From NCBI RefSeq assembly GCF_002564045.1, contig NZ_PDJK01000002.1, positions 1,860,001 to 1,924,000 of the forward strand: a stretch of 64,000 nucleotides of DNA, read 5' to 3'. The notes beneath the pieces were generated by a model, which worked only from the letters and a program-made list of their open reading frames with translations, was not told where the DNA came from and made no database searches. How positions within the stretch are numbered: the first letter of the stretch is position 1; every line of letters begins with the position of its first letter. Source of the stretch: Amycolatopsis sulphurea (lineage in GTDB: Bacteria; Actinomycetota; Actinomycetes; Mycobacteriales; Pseudonocardiaceae). The position numbers were made by a program, and so were the translations under genes. Shown here piece after piece: positions 32,816 through 43,435 of the stretch.

Positions 32816-34294
32816 TCAGACGAACTGGTCGCCTTGGGCCCGCAGCTGCCGGCGCAGGATCTTGCCGTTTCCGTTGCGGGGCAAGGAATCCAGCCACACC
32901 ACGTCGTCAGGCACCTTGTAGAAGGACAGCCGGTCGCGGGTGAGGTCCAGCAGTTCGCTGGTCAGCGCGTCGAGATCCGAGCCCTCGCCCGGCGCGGCCA
33001 CCAGGTAGGCCCGCAGGCTGGTGAAGCCTTCCGGACGGCGGACGGCGCTGACCGCCCCTTCGAGCACCCGCGGGTGGCTCTCCAGCAGCCGCTCCACCTC
33101 GGCGGGCACCACGTTCTGGCCGCCGATCACCTCGACGTCGTCGAGCCTGCCGTGGACGTGCAGGATCGCGTTCTCGTCGATGGTCGCCAGGTCGCCGGTC
33201 GCCCACCAGACGTCGTACACCTGGTCCGGGCCGAGACTGCCCCGGGCGACGCCCCGGGTGCCCATCCGCACGCGGACGTGCAGCTGGCCGCTCTCCCCCG
33301 CGGGCAGCTCGTTGCCCTCCTCGTCGAGAATCCGCATCGGCTGCCCGCCCAACGATGGACCGACCGCCGAGGGCGAGGGGTGATAATCCGCGGGCCTGCC
33401 GACGGCGATCCCGCCGATCTCGGTCGAGCCGTAGCCGTTGATCAGCCGTTCTCCCAGCAGCGGGACCAGCTGCTCGCGGATCCGCGCGGACATCGCCTCG
33501 CCGACGCACGTCGCCGAGCGAAGCGCGTCCAGCACCTCCTCGTGGCCCGGCTCCAGCAGCAGCCGGGCCAGGAAACTCGGTGGGGAGAAGAGCGCGGTGA
33601 CCCGATGGCGGCGCATCAGCTCGACCGCGATCGCCGGGGTCGGACGCGGCCGGGACAGCACCGTGGCCTGCCCGTCGATCAGCGAGGCGAACAGCCCGGA
33701 ACCGAGCCCGCCGCGGAAGCACATCCGCGACGCCGAGAACCCGACCGCCCCCGCGCCGGGGAGACCGTAGATCTCCATGCGCACGCCGAGGTCGCGGTGC
33801 AGGAAGAAGCACAGCTTCGGGTTTCCGGTCGTCCCGGAGGTGAACATGCCCAGCGCGGGTGCCTCGTCCCCGGGCGCGAACCCGGGGTCGGGCTCCGCGC
33901 CGGTCAGCGTCCCGGCCCCGCAAGTGCGGACCACCCCGGCCGCGTCGAGCCAGCCGGCCGTCTCCGGATCGGTCACCGCCAGCGCAGGTTCCGCGGTCGC
34001 CACGTCGCGTTCCAGATCCGCCCGGCTCATGTGCACGTTGACCGGAATCGCGACCAGCCCCGCCTGCCACGCGCCGAGCATGCACCAGACCATCTCGATG
34101 CTGTCCGGCAGAGCGAGCAGCACCCGGTCCGCTGGCCGCAACCCGGCCGCCCGGTACCCGCCGGCCGCCCGCGCCGCCCCCGCGTACACCTGGGCGAACG
34201 TCCATTCCTGCTCGTCGGCGATGAAGGCGATGTTGTCGTCCCAGCCGTCTGTGCGCGCGTATTCGGCCAACCGCTCAGTGACGTTGTCAGGCAT
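32816..34294 (-). CDS. AMP-dependent acyl-CoA ligase (benzoate-CoA ligase-like)
   Basis: This 492-aa enzyme has the P-loop FTSGTTGNPK, YGSTEIGG, the ATP-binding motif WWATGDLATIDENAI, hinge HGRLDDVEVIGGQNV and C-terminal catalytic Lys in NGNGKILRR. It activates a carboxylic acid as acyl-AMP and forms a CoA thioester. The sequence style (RMCFRGGLGSGLFASL, SPPSFLARLL) is that of benzoate or other aryl-CoA ligases. It is convergent with the P450. The substrate and pathway are unknown. Confidence 0.87.
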   Translation of the reverse strand: MPDNVTERLAEYARTDGWDDNIAFIADEQEWTFAQVYAGAARAAGGYRAAGLRPADRVLLALPDSIEMVWCMLGAWQAGLVAIPVNVHMSRADLERDVATAEPALAVTDPETAGWLDAAGVVRTCGAGTLTGAEPDPGFAPGDEAPALGMFTSGTTGNPKLCFFLHRDLGVRMEIYGLPGAGAVGFSASRMCFRGGLGSGLFASLIDGQATVLSRPRPTPAIAVELMRRHRVTALFSPPSFLARLLLEPGHEEVLDALRSATCVGEAMSARIREQLVPLLGERLINGYGSTEIGGIAVGRPADYHPSPSAVGPSLGGQPMRILDEEGNELPAGESGQLHVRVRMGTRGVARGSLGPDQVYDVWWATGDLATIDENAILHVHGRLDDVEVIGGQNVVPAEVERLLESHPRVLEGAVSAVRRPEGFTSLRAYLVAAPGEGSDLDALTSELLDLTRDRLSFYKVPDDVVWLDSLPRNGNGKILRRQLRAQGDQFV

Positions 34295-34407
34295 GCCTCA
34301 ATACGTACCGATGGTTGATCAACTACGGCAAGGCGGACGGCGATCCTGGCCTCCCCGGTCAGCAGCCCTGCCCCCGCGGCCAGGGCAGGAGCCAGGTCGC
34401 CTGCCAC

Positions 34408-36771
<2,364 letters not shown>

Positions 36772-36799
36772 GGAGGCTCCTCCGGCTCGGGCGGGGTGG

Positions 36800-37210
36800 T
36801 CAGCTCTGTTCCTGGATCCGCAGCAGGTTTCCGGACGGATCGCGGAACGCGCAGTCGCGGACGCCGTAGGGCTGCTCGGTGGGTTCCTGGACGACCTCGG
36901 CATCGCCTGCCTGCAGCCGTTCGAACGTGCCGTCGAGGTCCTTGGTGGCCAGCACCACGGTGCCGTAGGTGCCCTTGGCCATCATCTCGGTGATGGTGCG
37001 CCGTTCCTCGTCGGTCAGGCCGGGCGTGGCCTCCGGCGGGAACAGCACGATGGAGGTCTCCGGCTGCCCGGCCGGGCCGACGGTGATCCAGTGCATACCC
37101 TGGTAACCGACATCCCGGCGGATCTCGAAGCCGAGAGTGTCGCGGTAGAACGCGGTCGCCGCCTCCGGGTCGTTCTGCGGGAGGAAGCTCGAAGCAATCG
37201 TGATGTCCAT
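36800..37210 (-). CDS. VOC-family (glyoxalase-like) protein
   Basis: This 136-aa protein has the vicinal-oxygen-chelate fold: a beta-alpha-beta-beta-beta module with FYRDTLGFEIRRDVG and a second module that ends YGVRDCAFRDPSGNLLRI. Such proteins are metal enzymes or drug-binding resistance proteins. ATG 37210 is preferred; GTG 37219 would add three residues. It lies 10 bp after the AraC gene and 28 bp before the UvrA-like gene, so all three are probably one transcript. The substrate is unknown. Confidence 0.85.
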   Translation of the reverse strand: MDITIASSFLPQNDPEAATAFYRDTLGFEIRRDVGYQGMHWITVGPAGQPETSIVLFPPEATPGLTDEERRTITEMMAKGTYGTVVLATKDLDGTFERLQAGDAEVVQEPTEQPYGVRDCAFRDPSGNLLRIQEQS

Positions 37211-37220
37211 GGCCCTCACG

Positions 37221-37664
37221 CTAAGCGCGGCTCACGGCCGGCGCTTCTCGATTCCTGATCGGTCGGGTGATCTGCTTGGCGACGCAGGCCGGGATCCCCT
37301 CGGTCGGCTGCGCGTGCTCCCGCCGGTAGCCGCTCGGGGACACTCCGACCAGCTCGGTGAACCGGGTGCTGAACGTGCCGAGCGACGAACAGCCGACCGC
37401 GAAACAGATCTCGGTGACGCTCTGCTCACCGGCGCGCAGCAAGGCCATGGCACGCTCGATGCGCCGGGTCATCAGGTACGAATAGGGCGATTCCCCATAC
37501 GCGAGCCGGAACTGCCGGCTGAGGTGCCCGGCCGACAGATGCACCCCACTGGCGAGCGATTCCACGTCCAGCGGCTGGGCGTACTCACGGTCGATCCGGT
37601 CCCGCACCCGGCGCAGCCGGACGAGGTCACCGAGCCGGGCATCGGCGGCGGAAGCACTGGTCAC
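37221..37664 (-). CDS. AraC-family regulator, HTH domain only
   Basis: This 147-aa protein consists mainly of the double HTH of AraC proteins (LASGVHLSAGHLSRQFRLAYGESPYSYL and FAVGCSSLGTFSTRFTELVGVSP). It lacks the large N-terminal sensing domain, so it resembles SoxS or MarA in size. GTG 37664 is the first plausible start. It precedes a VOC gene; AraC-VOC pairs are common and often self-regulate. It probably controls its own operon including the UvrA-like gene. Confidence 0.87.
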   Translation of the reverse strand: MTSASAADARLGDLVRLRRVRDRIDREYAQPLDVESLASGVHLSAGHLSRQFRLAYGESPYSYLMTRRIERAMALLRAGEQSVTEICFAVGCSSLGTFSTRFTELVGVSPSGYRREHAQPTEGIPACVAKQITRPIRNREAPAVSRA

Positions 37665-37740
37665 CTGCGCGATGGTGCCACGTTCGGGCGAACTCTCCCA
37701 GCCGGAAATTTTCCCCCCGCCGGTGCCCCCGCCCGACCAG

Positions 37741-37795
37741 AGCTGTGAAGGGTCCCTTCACGGACGTAGAGGCTGTGAAGGGACCCTTCACAGCT
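37741..37795. repeat. Nested palindromic repeat, simple form with mismatches
   Basis: AGCTGTGAAGGGTCCCTTCACGG, a broken centre GACGTAGAGG, and CTGTGAAGGGACCCTTCACAGCT. The cores have T/A in place of G/C at the middle of the GGGGCCC run, and these changes keep the pairing. This shows selection for, or common origin of, the fold. It lies between the upstream side of the AraC gene and the end of a membrane protein gene. Confidence 0.87.
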
Positions 37796-37802
37796 GCGCT
37801 CG

Positions 37803-38222
37803 CTAGGCGCGTGCGGCCGGGGTGCGCGCGGGCGCGGTGCGCCGCAGCCAGTACAGGCCGATCGCCGGCAGCACCAGCGGGATGAACAGGTAACCCTCGC
37901 CGTAGACCGACCACACCGTGGCGTCCGGGAAGGCCTGGCGGTCGAAGATGCTGAGCGTGCCGACGGTCAGCACGCCGAGCAGCTCGATGCTGCACGAGAC
38001 CACCGCGATCCGCCACCATCGCTGCCCGCCGCGAGCCAGCGCGACGGTGGCCAGGATGTACACCAGGGCGGCGAACGCGGAAAGCACGTAGGCCAGCGGG
38101 GCCTCGTGGAACTTCGTGCCGATCTGCACGCCCGCCCGCGAGGTCGCGGCGAGCGCGAAAATCGCGTACACCGCGACCAGTACCCGCCCGGGGCCGGTGG
38201 CCGTCTTACGCGCTTGCTCCAC
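37803..38222 (-). CDS. Polytopic membrane protein
   Basis: This 139-aa protein has four predicted membrane helices (VLVAVYAIFALAATS, AYVLSAFAALVYILATVALA, AVVSCSIELLGVLTVGTL, LFIPLVLPAIGLYWL). It is widespread in actinomycetes as integral membrane protein of unknown function. GTG 38222 overlaps the end of the next upstream gene by 17 bp, so the two are translated together. Confidence 0.8.
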   Translation of the reverse strand: MEQARKTATGPGRVLVAVYAIFALAATSRAGVQIGTKFHEAPLAYVLSAFAALVYILATVALARGGQRWWRIAVVSCSIELLGVLTVGTLSIFDRQAFPDATVWSVYGEGYLFIPLVLPAIGLYWLRRTAPARTPAARA

Positions 38223-38571
38223 TCCACACCTCGTTCAGTCGCAGCACCATCACCGGGATGGCCAGGCAGGCGATGCCGAGCACGACCGTGCTCGACCGGC
38301 TTCGTTCGGCCAGCGCCCAGGCCGCACCGGCGGGCAGCACGACCAGGCAGCCGATCAGGTAGGCCAGGAAGGTGGCGAGGCTGCCCGGCCGGTGCCCGGA
38401 GACCAGCAGCACCACGCCGATCACGAGCTGGGCGACCAGCAGCAGTTCCAGCACCGCAAGCCCGGCCAGCAACGGAGTGTCCGGGAGCCGGTCGCGCACC
38501 GACTGCACGAAGCTCCACACCGCGACGAGCAGCGCGAATCCCGCCACCGCCACCGCGAACCCGACGATCAC
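38206..38571 (-). CDS. Polytopic membrane protein
   Basis: This 121-aa protein has four predicted membrane helices and little soluble sequence. GTG 38571 was chosen because AGGAGG lies 5-10 bases upstream; the longer frame to 38706 includes non-protein-like sequence. It is the first gene of a two-gene operon whose start faces the lanthipeptide locus. Function is unknown; I see no sign that it belongs to that locus. Confidence 0.78.
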   Translation of the reverse strand: MIVGFAVAVAGFALLVAVWSFVQSVRDRLPDTPLLAGLAVLELLLVAQLVIGVVLLVSGHRPGSLATFLAYLIGCLVVLPAGAAWALAERSRSSTVVLGIACLAIPVMVLRLNEVWSGASA

Positions 38572-38963
38572 CCGGTCCTCCTTCGTCCCGCCTGCCCCAA
38601 CGTACCCGGCACGAACGTTGCTCCAGACGGGCGAGGTCGGTACGGGTGGTTCAGGCCACCGGGGGACCCCCGGTAAAATGGCGTCACCGGAATGTGTTAA
38701 TGACATTCGGCCAATTTCTTCGGCCGTTCCTTGTCCTCACCTGGGCGGATATTCCGGCAGGTAAATCGTTACACCACGACCGGGTGGTCAGGAATCACAC
38801 AGGGTTCGCTTTGGACTCCCTCCGCAGCCGTCACCCCTCCCTGATCAGCGGAGTCAAACCCCCGAGTTGGCGGATTGGCCCCGGCCCCCCTGCCGTGCGG
38901 GAATGGTGTCATCGCCCCGTGTCGACGGATGGCGTTTCAGCGAAATTCGGAAGGATCGTTTTC
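38572..38963. promoter_or_regulatory. Divergent control region upstream of the lanthipeptide genes
   Basis: This 392-bp stretch is less GC-rich than the genes and has no open protein-like frame. GAATGT (38690-38695) and ACATTC (38703-38708) form an inverted repeat with spacer GTTAATG, a candidate regulator site. TAAAAT near 38674 could be a -10. No ramR/amfR-type regulator gene is adjacent, so control is from elsewhere. Confidence 0.45.
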
Positions 38964-41504
38964 ATGGATGTCCGGTACGAAGCATTCTGCTTCGCCGATC
39001 CGCTGTTCTACGATGAACCGCGGCAGACTGCCGGATCCCTCGACGACCTGGCCGCCGAGCTCCCCGAGCCGGGACCGATGTGGACGATCGGCGGGCTGGG
39101 AATCTGGCGCTCACTGCGCCCGAAGGGACAGACTCTTCCCTCCCAGGGCTGGAAAATCCACGTTTCAGCCGGGCTGGACAACGCCGCCGCGGTGCTCGCC
39201 AAGGTCCACCGGTACTGTCTCGAACACCGGGTGGCCTACAAGCACCTGCGCTCCCGGTCTATCCTGCTGACCCGGAATTCGAAATACGCGCCCCGCGAGG
39301 GCAGCGGTAAGCTCATCACGATTTACCCGGACGACGAGCAGGCACTGAGCCGGATACTGAACGAGCTTTCCGCGGAGCTGGCCGGCGAGCACGGAGCTTA
39401 TATCCTGAGCGATCTGCGCTACCGGGAGGGCCCGCTTTACGTACGATACGGCGGATTCGCGCTGCGCTGGACCGAACACGCGGGCGCCCGCGTGCCCGCG
39501 ATCCGCCGCCCGGACGGCTCGCTCGTACCGGACAAACGCGAGCCCACCTTCTCGGTGCCCGACTGGGTGCACATTCCGTCCTGTCTGTCCGAAAGCGTGG
39601 CCGCCCGCCGGAATGACATCCGGTTCCCGTATCAGGTCACCGGCTCCCTGCACTTCTCCAACGGCGGCGGAGTGTACCTGGCCGAACGCGACGGGCAGAC
39701 CGTGGTGCTGAAGGAAGCCCGCCCGTACGCCGGGCTGGACCGGGAGGGCGTCGACGCGGTCACCCGGCTGCGTCACGAGCACGAGATCCTCGACCGGCTG
39801 GCGGGCGTCACCGGCGTGCCGCGGGTGTACGAGCGGTTCCTCGTGTGGGAACACCACTACCTGGCCATGCAGCAGATGCCCGGCCAGACGCTGGGCAACT
39901 GGCTGGCCGAGCACTACCCGCTCACGCACGGCTCGCCCAGCGAGGCCGATCTGCTGACCTACCGCGAGCGCGCGCTGCACGTGCTCGCCCAGGTGGAGTC
40001 CATTCTCGCCGAGATCCACCGGCGCGGGATCGTCTTCGGCGATCTGCACGGGCGCAACATCCTGGTGGACGACCAGGACGTGGTCTCGCTGATCGATTTC
40101 GAGCTGGCCGCGGACGTCGACTCCGCCCGCCGGCCCCGGCTCGGTGCCCCGGGGTTCCGCGCGCCGGCCGGGAAGCACGGGTTCGAGATCGACGAGCACG
40201 CGCTGGCCGCGCTGCGGCTGTGGCTCTTCCTGCCGCTGGTGATGCTGCTGGAACTGGCGCCGGGCAAGCTGCGCGGTGCCGCGGAGTTCGCCACCCAGCG
40301 GTTCCACCTGCCCGAGGGGTACGCCGAGAACGTGGTCTCCGTCCTCGCCCCGCGCACCGATCCGCCGGCCGTGACGCACACCGCGCTGGACGAGCCGCAG
40401 CCCGACTGGGCGCTGGTGCGCAAGCAGATCGTGGAAGGCGTGCTCACGAGCGCCACCCCGGACCGGACCGACCGGCTGTTCCCCGGCGACATCGAGCAGT
40501 TCCGCTCCGGGGGCGCGGGTTTCGGCGTCGGCGCCGCCGGAGTCCTGCACTCCCTGCACGTCGCCGGGGCGGGCCGCTATCCCGAGCACGAGCAGTGGCT
40601 GCTCGACGCGGTACGCCGCGAACCACTCACCCGGCCCGGCTTCTTCGACGGTACGCACGGCATCGCCTACGTGCTCGAGGAATTCGGCTATCCCGACGAG
40701 GTGGACCGGCTGCTCGCCGAATCACAGACGCTGGTCGAGCAGACCACCGACCACGGCCTGGAGACCGGGCTGGCCGGGATCGGCCTCACCCGGCTGCACC
40801 TGGCCACCACCCGCGGGGACAACGAGTTCGGCAGGCAGGCGCTGGACATCGCGGTGCGGCTGGCCGACGTACTGGACACCGCGGCGCCCCCGGGCAAGCA
40901 CGCCAGGGCCGGGCTGCTGGGCGGCTGGAGCGGACCGGCGTTGCTGTTCCTGCGCCTGTACGAACGCACCGGGGAGGAGGCCTGGCTGGCCTTCGCCGAG
41001 CAGGCACTCGACCGCGATCTGGAAGAGTGCATCTCGATGGAGGACGGATCGCTGCAGGTCCGCGACGGCACGCTGCGCGTCCTCCCGTACGCCGGGGTCG
41101 GCAGCGCCGGGATCCTGATGGTCGCCGAGCAGCTGGCGCGGCACCGTCCGGAGTCGAAGGTCTGCCAGAGCCTGCCCGGTCTGCGGGCAGCCTGCACCGG
41201 AGAATTCGTGATCTATCCCGGGTTGCTGTACGGGCGCTGCGGGCTCGCCGCCGCGCTGTCCTTCGCCGCCGAGCCGGACCGCAAGGCCCGGGAGGCGATC
41301 GACCTGCACTTGGCACGGCTTTCCTGGCATGCCGTGCCGTTCCGGGGCGGGCTGGCCTTCCCCGGCAATCAGCTGCTGCGCTTGTCGACCGACGTCACCA
41401 CGGGCAGCGCGGGTGTGCTCCGCACACTCGCCGCCTTACTGGACGGTACCGAGCTGCTGCCTTTCCTGGGCACCGCACCGTCCACCCATACCTCCGGCCG
41501 CTAA
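38964..41504 (+). CDS. Class III lanthionine synthetase (LanKC, RamC/AmfT-like)
   Basis: This 846-aa enzyme has three parts. Residues 1-200 are the phosphoSer/Thr lyase part. Residues about 225-480 are a Ser/Thr kinase-like domain (YLAERDGQTVVLKEARP, catalytic D360 in GDLHGRNIL, DFELA). Residues about 510-846 are a LanC-like cyclase without zinc ligands: the CH pair of LanC is replaced in LLYGRCGLAAA and WCYG by LPYAGVG, which marks class III not class IV. It should phosphorylate and eliminate Ser in the precursor, then make lanthionine or labionin rings. AAGGA lies 8 bases before the ATG. The gene order with precursor and two ABC genes matches ramCSAB. Confidence 0.95.
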   Translation: MDVRYEAFCFADPLFYDEPRQTAGSLDDLAAELPEPGPMWTIGGLGIWRSLRPKGQTLPSQGWKIHVSAGLDNAAAVLAKVHRYCLEHRVAYKHLRSRSILLTRNSKYAPREGSGKLITIYPDDEQALSRILNELSAELAGEHGAYILSDLRYREGPLYVRYGGFALRWTEHAGARVPAIRRPDGSLVPDKREPTFSVPDWVHIPSCLSESVAARRNDIRFPYQVTGSLHFSNGGGVYLAERDGQTVVLKEARPYAGLDREGVDAVTRLRHEHEILDRLAGVTGVPRVYERFLVWEHHYLAMQQMPGQTLGNWLAEHYPLTHGSPSEADLLTYRERALHVLAQVESILAEIHRRGIVFGDLHGRNILVDDQDVVSLIDFELAADVDSARRPRLGAPGFRAPAGKHGFEIDEHALAALRLWLFLPLVMLLELAPGKLRGAAEFATQRFHLPEGYAENVVSVLAPRTDPPAVTHTALDEPQPDWALVRKQIVEGVLTSATPDRTDRLFPGDIEQFRSGGAGFGVGAAGVLHSLHVAGAGRYPEHEQWLLDAVRREPLTRPGFFDGTHGIAYVLEEFGYPDEVDRLLAESQTLVEQTTDHGLETGLAGIGLTRLHLATTRGDNEFGRQALDIAVRLADVLDTAAPPGKHARAGLLGGWSGPALLFLRLYERTGEEAWLAFAEQALDRDLEECISMEDGSLQVRDGTLRVLPYAGVGSAGILMVAEQLARHRPESKVCQSLPGLRAACTGEFVIYPGLLYGRCGLAAALSFAAEPDRKAREAIDLHLARLSWHAVPFRGGLAFPGNQLLRLSTDVTTGSAGVLRTLAALLDGTELLPFLGTAPSTHTSGR

Positions 41505-41543
41505 GGGCCGGTGGAACCCCGAGGAGAGAAAGAAAGGAACATC

Positions 41544-41678
41544 ATGGAACACGTACTTGGGCTGCAGGGGCTGGAGACTCCGGAGGCTGTCGAAGGGCAC
41601 CATGGCGGGAGCCACCTGAGCATCGACTGCGACCACGACAATCACTTCAGTGGCCTGAGCCTGCTGCTCTGCAGCTGA
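41544..41678 (+). CDS. Class III lanthipeptide precursor (RamS/SapB-like)
   Basis: This 44-residue peptide is encoded 39 bp after lanKC. The leader begins MEHVLGLQGLETPEAVEG, with the LGLQGLE helix motif that class III synthetases recognise. The core after the GG at 21-22 contains SHLSIDC and SGLSLLLCS: two Ser-x-x-Ser-x(2-3)-Cys motifs, each able to form one labionin or lanthionine ring, as in SapB. The first ring has two residues before Cys and the second has three. Between them is an acidic, His-rich linker (DHDNHF), unlike SapB, where it is short. AAAGGAAC precedes the ATG. No protease gene is adjacent; leader removal would use a general peptidase. The mature product may be a surfactant for aerial growth. 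Confidence 0.93.
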   Translation: MEHVLGLQGLETPEAVEGHHGGSHLSIDCDHDNHFSGLSLLLCS

Positions 41679-41684
41679 GTCGAA

Positions 41685-41725
41685 AGGGCGGGAGCGGCGC
41701 AGGCCAAGTGCGCCGCTCCCGCCCT
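41685..41725 (+). terminator. Strong hairpin after the lanthipeptide precursor gene
   Basis: AGGGCGGGAGCGGCGC (41685-41700) pairs perfectly with GCGCCGCTCCCGCCCT (41710-41725), loop AGGCCAAGT. It starts 6 bp after the precursor stop and lies before the ABC genes. It probably works as a partial terminator or mRNA end stabiliser, so that more precursor than transporter is made. Confidence 0.85.
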
Positions 41726-41782
41726 GACATTCTGCCCGATCCGACCGCGCCGGAGCAGCAGGAACCGAAGAGTGGGAGTGTC

Positions 41783-43435
41783 ATGGCCGGATCCCCGGAC
41801 CGCCTGCTGCGCTCGGTCGTTCTGCTCGACCGGCCCCGGCTGGTCACGGTCCTCGTCGTATCACTGATCTCCACCGCGGCCGGGCTGCTGCTGCCCGGTG
41901 CGCTGGCCACGGCCACGGACGCGGTGCTCGGCGGGCATGACGTCGCCGCCGCCGTACTCTGGCTGCTCGCCCTGGGTGCCGCCGAGGTCGCCGCGGACGC
42001 CGTCAACGTCCTCCTCCCCGCCCAGCTGACCGGCAACGCGAGTGCCTGGTTGCGGCGCAAGGTGACCGACCGGCTGCTCGCGCTGGGCGTGGGCTCGCCG
42101 TTCGCGCCGGGCGACGCGGTGAGCCGGGTGACCGGCGACTGCGCGATGGCCGGCGGGGTCGCCGCGGTGCTCGTCCGGCTGATCTCGACCGGGGTGCTGT
42201 CCTCGGGCGCGGTGGTGCTGCTGGCGACGCTGGACTGGCGGCTCGCGCTGGTGTTCCTGGCCAGCCTCCCGCTCGCCATGCTGCTGGCGCGTTCGCATCT
42301 GCGCGGGACGGCCAAGGACGTGCTTTCCTATCAGCGGGTTTCCGGTGAACTGGGGGCCGGGCTGCTCGATGCGGTGGCCGGGCTGCGCACGATCGCCGCC
42401 TCCGGTACCGCCGACGCGGAAGCCGACCGGGTCCTGCGCCCGTTGCCCCGGCTGCACCTCGCGGGTCTCGGCATGTGGCGCACGCAGGCACGGATGGTCT
42501 GGCGGGCCGGTCTGCTGCTGCCCACCGCGGAAGTCGCGGTCCTGACCGCGGCCGGATTCGGCGTGCTGGCCGGCCGGCTGACCGTCGGCGATGTACTCGC
42601 CGCACTCGGCTACGTCTCGCTCGGGCTCGGCCTGGTCGGGCAGATTCCCTTGCTCACCTCGCTGTCCCGGACCCGCTCGTCCGCGCGCCGGATCACCGAG
42701 GTGCTCGACACAGAACCACCTTCGCGCGGGAATCTGGCTCTACCAGAGGGAACCGGCGCACTCGAACTGCGCGGCGCCACCGTGCGCGGCGCCCTCACCG
42801 AAGTCGACCTGACCATCCCCGGCGGCTCCTTCGCCGCGCTGGTGGGCAGTTCCGGATCCGGTAAGTCCACTGTGGTCGCACTGCTGGCCGGGCTGCGCCG
42901 CCCCGATGCCGGGCAAGCCCTGCTGGACGGCTGCGATCTCGCCGAGCTGCGTCCCGAAGAGCTGCGGGCTGCCACCGGATATGCCACCGCCGAGCCCATG
43001 CTGCTCGGCGCGACCGTCGCCGAAGCCGTGGCCTACGGTTCGCCGGCCGGCGCCCCCGCTGTCACCGCGGCCTGCCGCACCACGCGCATCCACGACGTCC
43101 TCGTCCGGCTGCCGCACGGATACCACACGCCGATCGCCGAAACCCCGCTGTCCGGCGGGGAAAGCGCCCGGGTCGGCCTGGCCCGCGCGCTCGTGCGCGA
43201 ACCCCGCGTGCTGCTGCTCGACGATGCCACGGCCAGCCTCGACACCGTCACCGAGCGAGCCGTCACGGCCGATCTCGGCGACCGCACCCGGGTGATCGTC
43301 ACGCATCGGGCCGCGATGGCCGCGCGCGCCGATCTCGTCGTGTGGCTCGAAGCGGGCCGGGTACGCGCGGTCGGCCCGCACGAGCAGCTGTGGCAGCTGC
43401 CGGGATACCGCGCCGTGTTCACGGAGGAAGCGTGA
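41783..43435 (+). CDS. ABC exporter half-transporter (RamA-like), degenerate ATPase site
   Basis: This 550-aa protein has an N-terminal six-helix ABC membrane domain (about 15-300) and an ATPase domain (about 325-550): Walker A GSSGSGKS, signature LSGGESARV, H-loop VTHRAAM. The Walker B end is LLLDDATASLD, with Asp in place of the catalytic Glu, and the Q-loop region (GYATAEPML) lacks Gln. So it is the degenerate partner of a heterodimer with the next gene. Together they should export the lanthipeptide. ATG 41783 follows GGGAG. It ends at GTGA overlapping the next start. Confidence 0.9.
   Translation: MAGSPDRLLRSVVLLDRPRLVTVLVVSLISTAAGLLLPGALATATDAVLGGHDVAAAVLWLLALGAAEVAADAVNVLLPAQLTGNASAWLRRKVTDRLLALGVGSPFAPGDAVSRVTGDCAMAGGVAAVLVRLISTGVLSSGAVVLLATLDWRLALVFLASLPLAMLLARSHLRGTAKDVLSYQRVSGELGAGLLDAVAGLRTIAASGTADAEADRVLRPLPRLHLAGLGMWRTQARMVWRAGLLLPTAEVAVLTAAGFGVLAGRLTVGDVLAALGYVSLGLGLVGQIPLLTSLSRTRSSARRITEVLDTEPPSRGNLALPEGTGALELRGATVRGALTEVDLTIPGGSFAALVGSSGSGKSTVVALLAGLRRPDAGQALLDGCDLAELRPEELRAATGYATAEPMLLGATVAEAVAYGSPAGAPAVTAACRTTRIHDVLVRLPHGYHTPIAETPLSGGESARVGLARALVREPRVLLLDDATASLDTVTERAVTADLGDRTRVIVTHRAAMAARADLVVWLEAGRVRAVGPHEQLWQLPGYRAVFTEEA

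Noticed and set aside
39845-41782. A long frame through lanKC that opens into the first ABC gene, suggesting a 1196-aa protein
   Set aside because: The first 640 codons are an off-frame reading of lanKC and of the precursor. The ABC protein starts at 41783.
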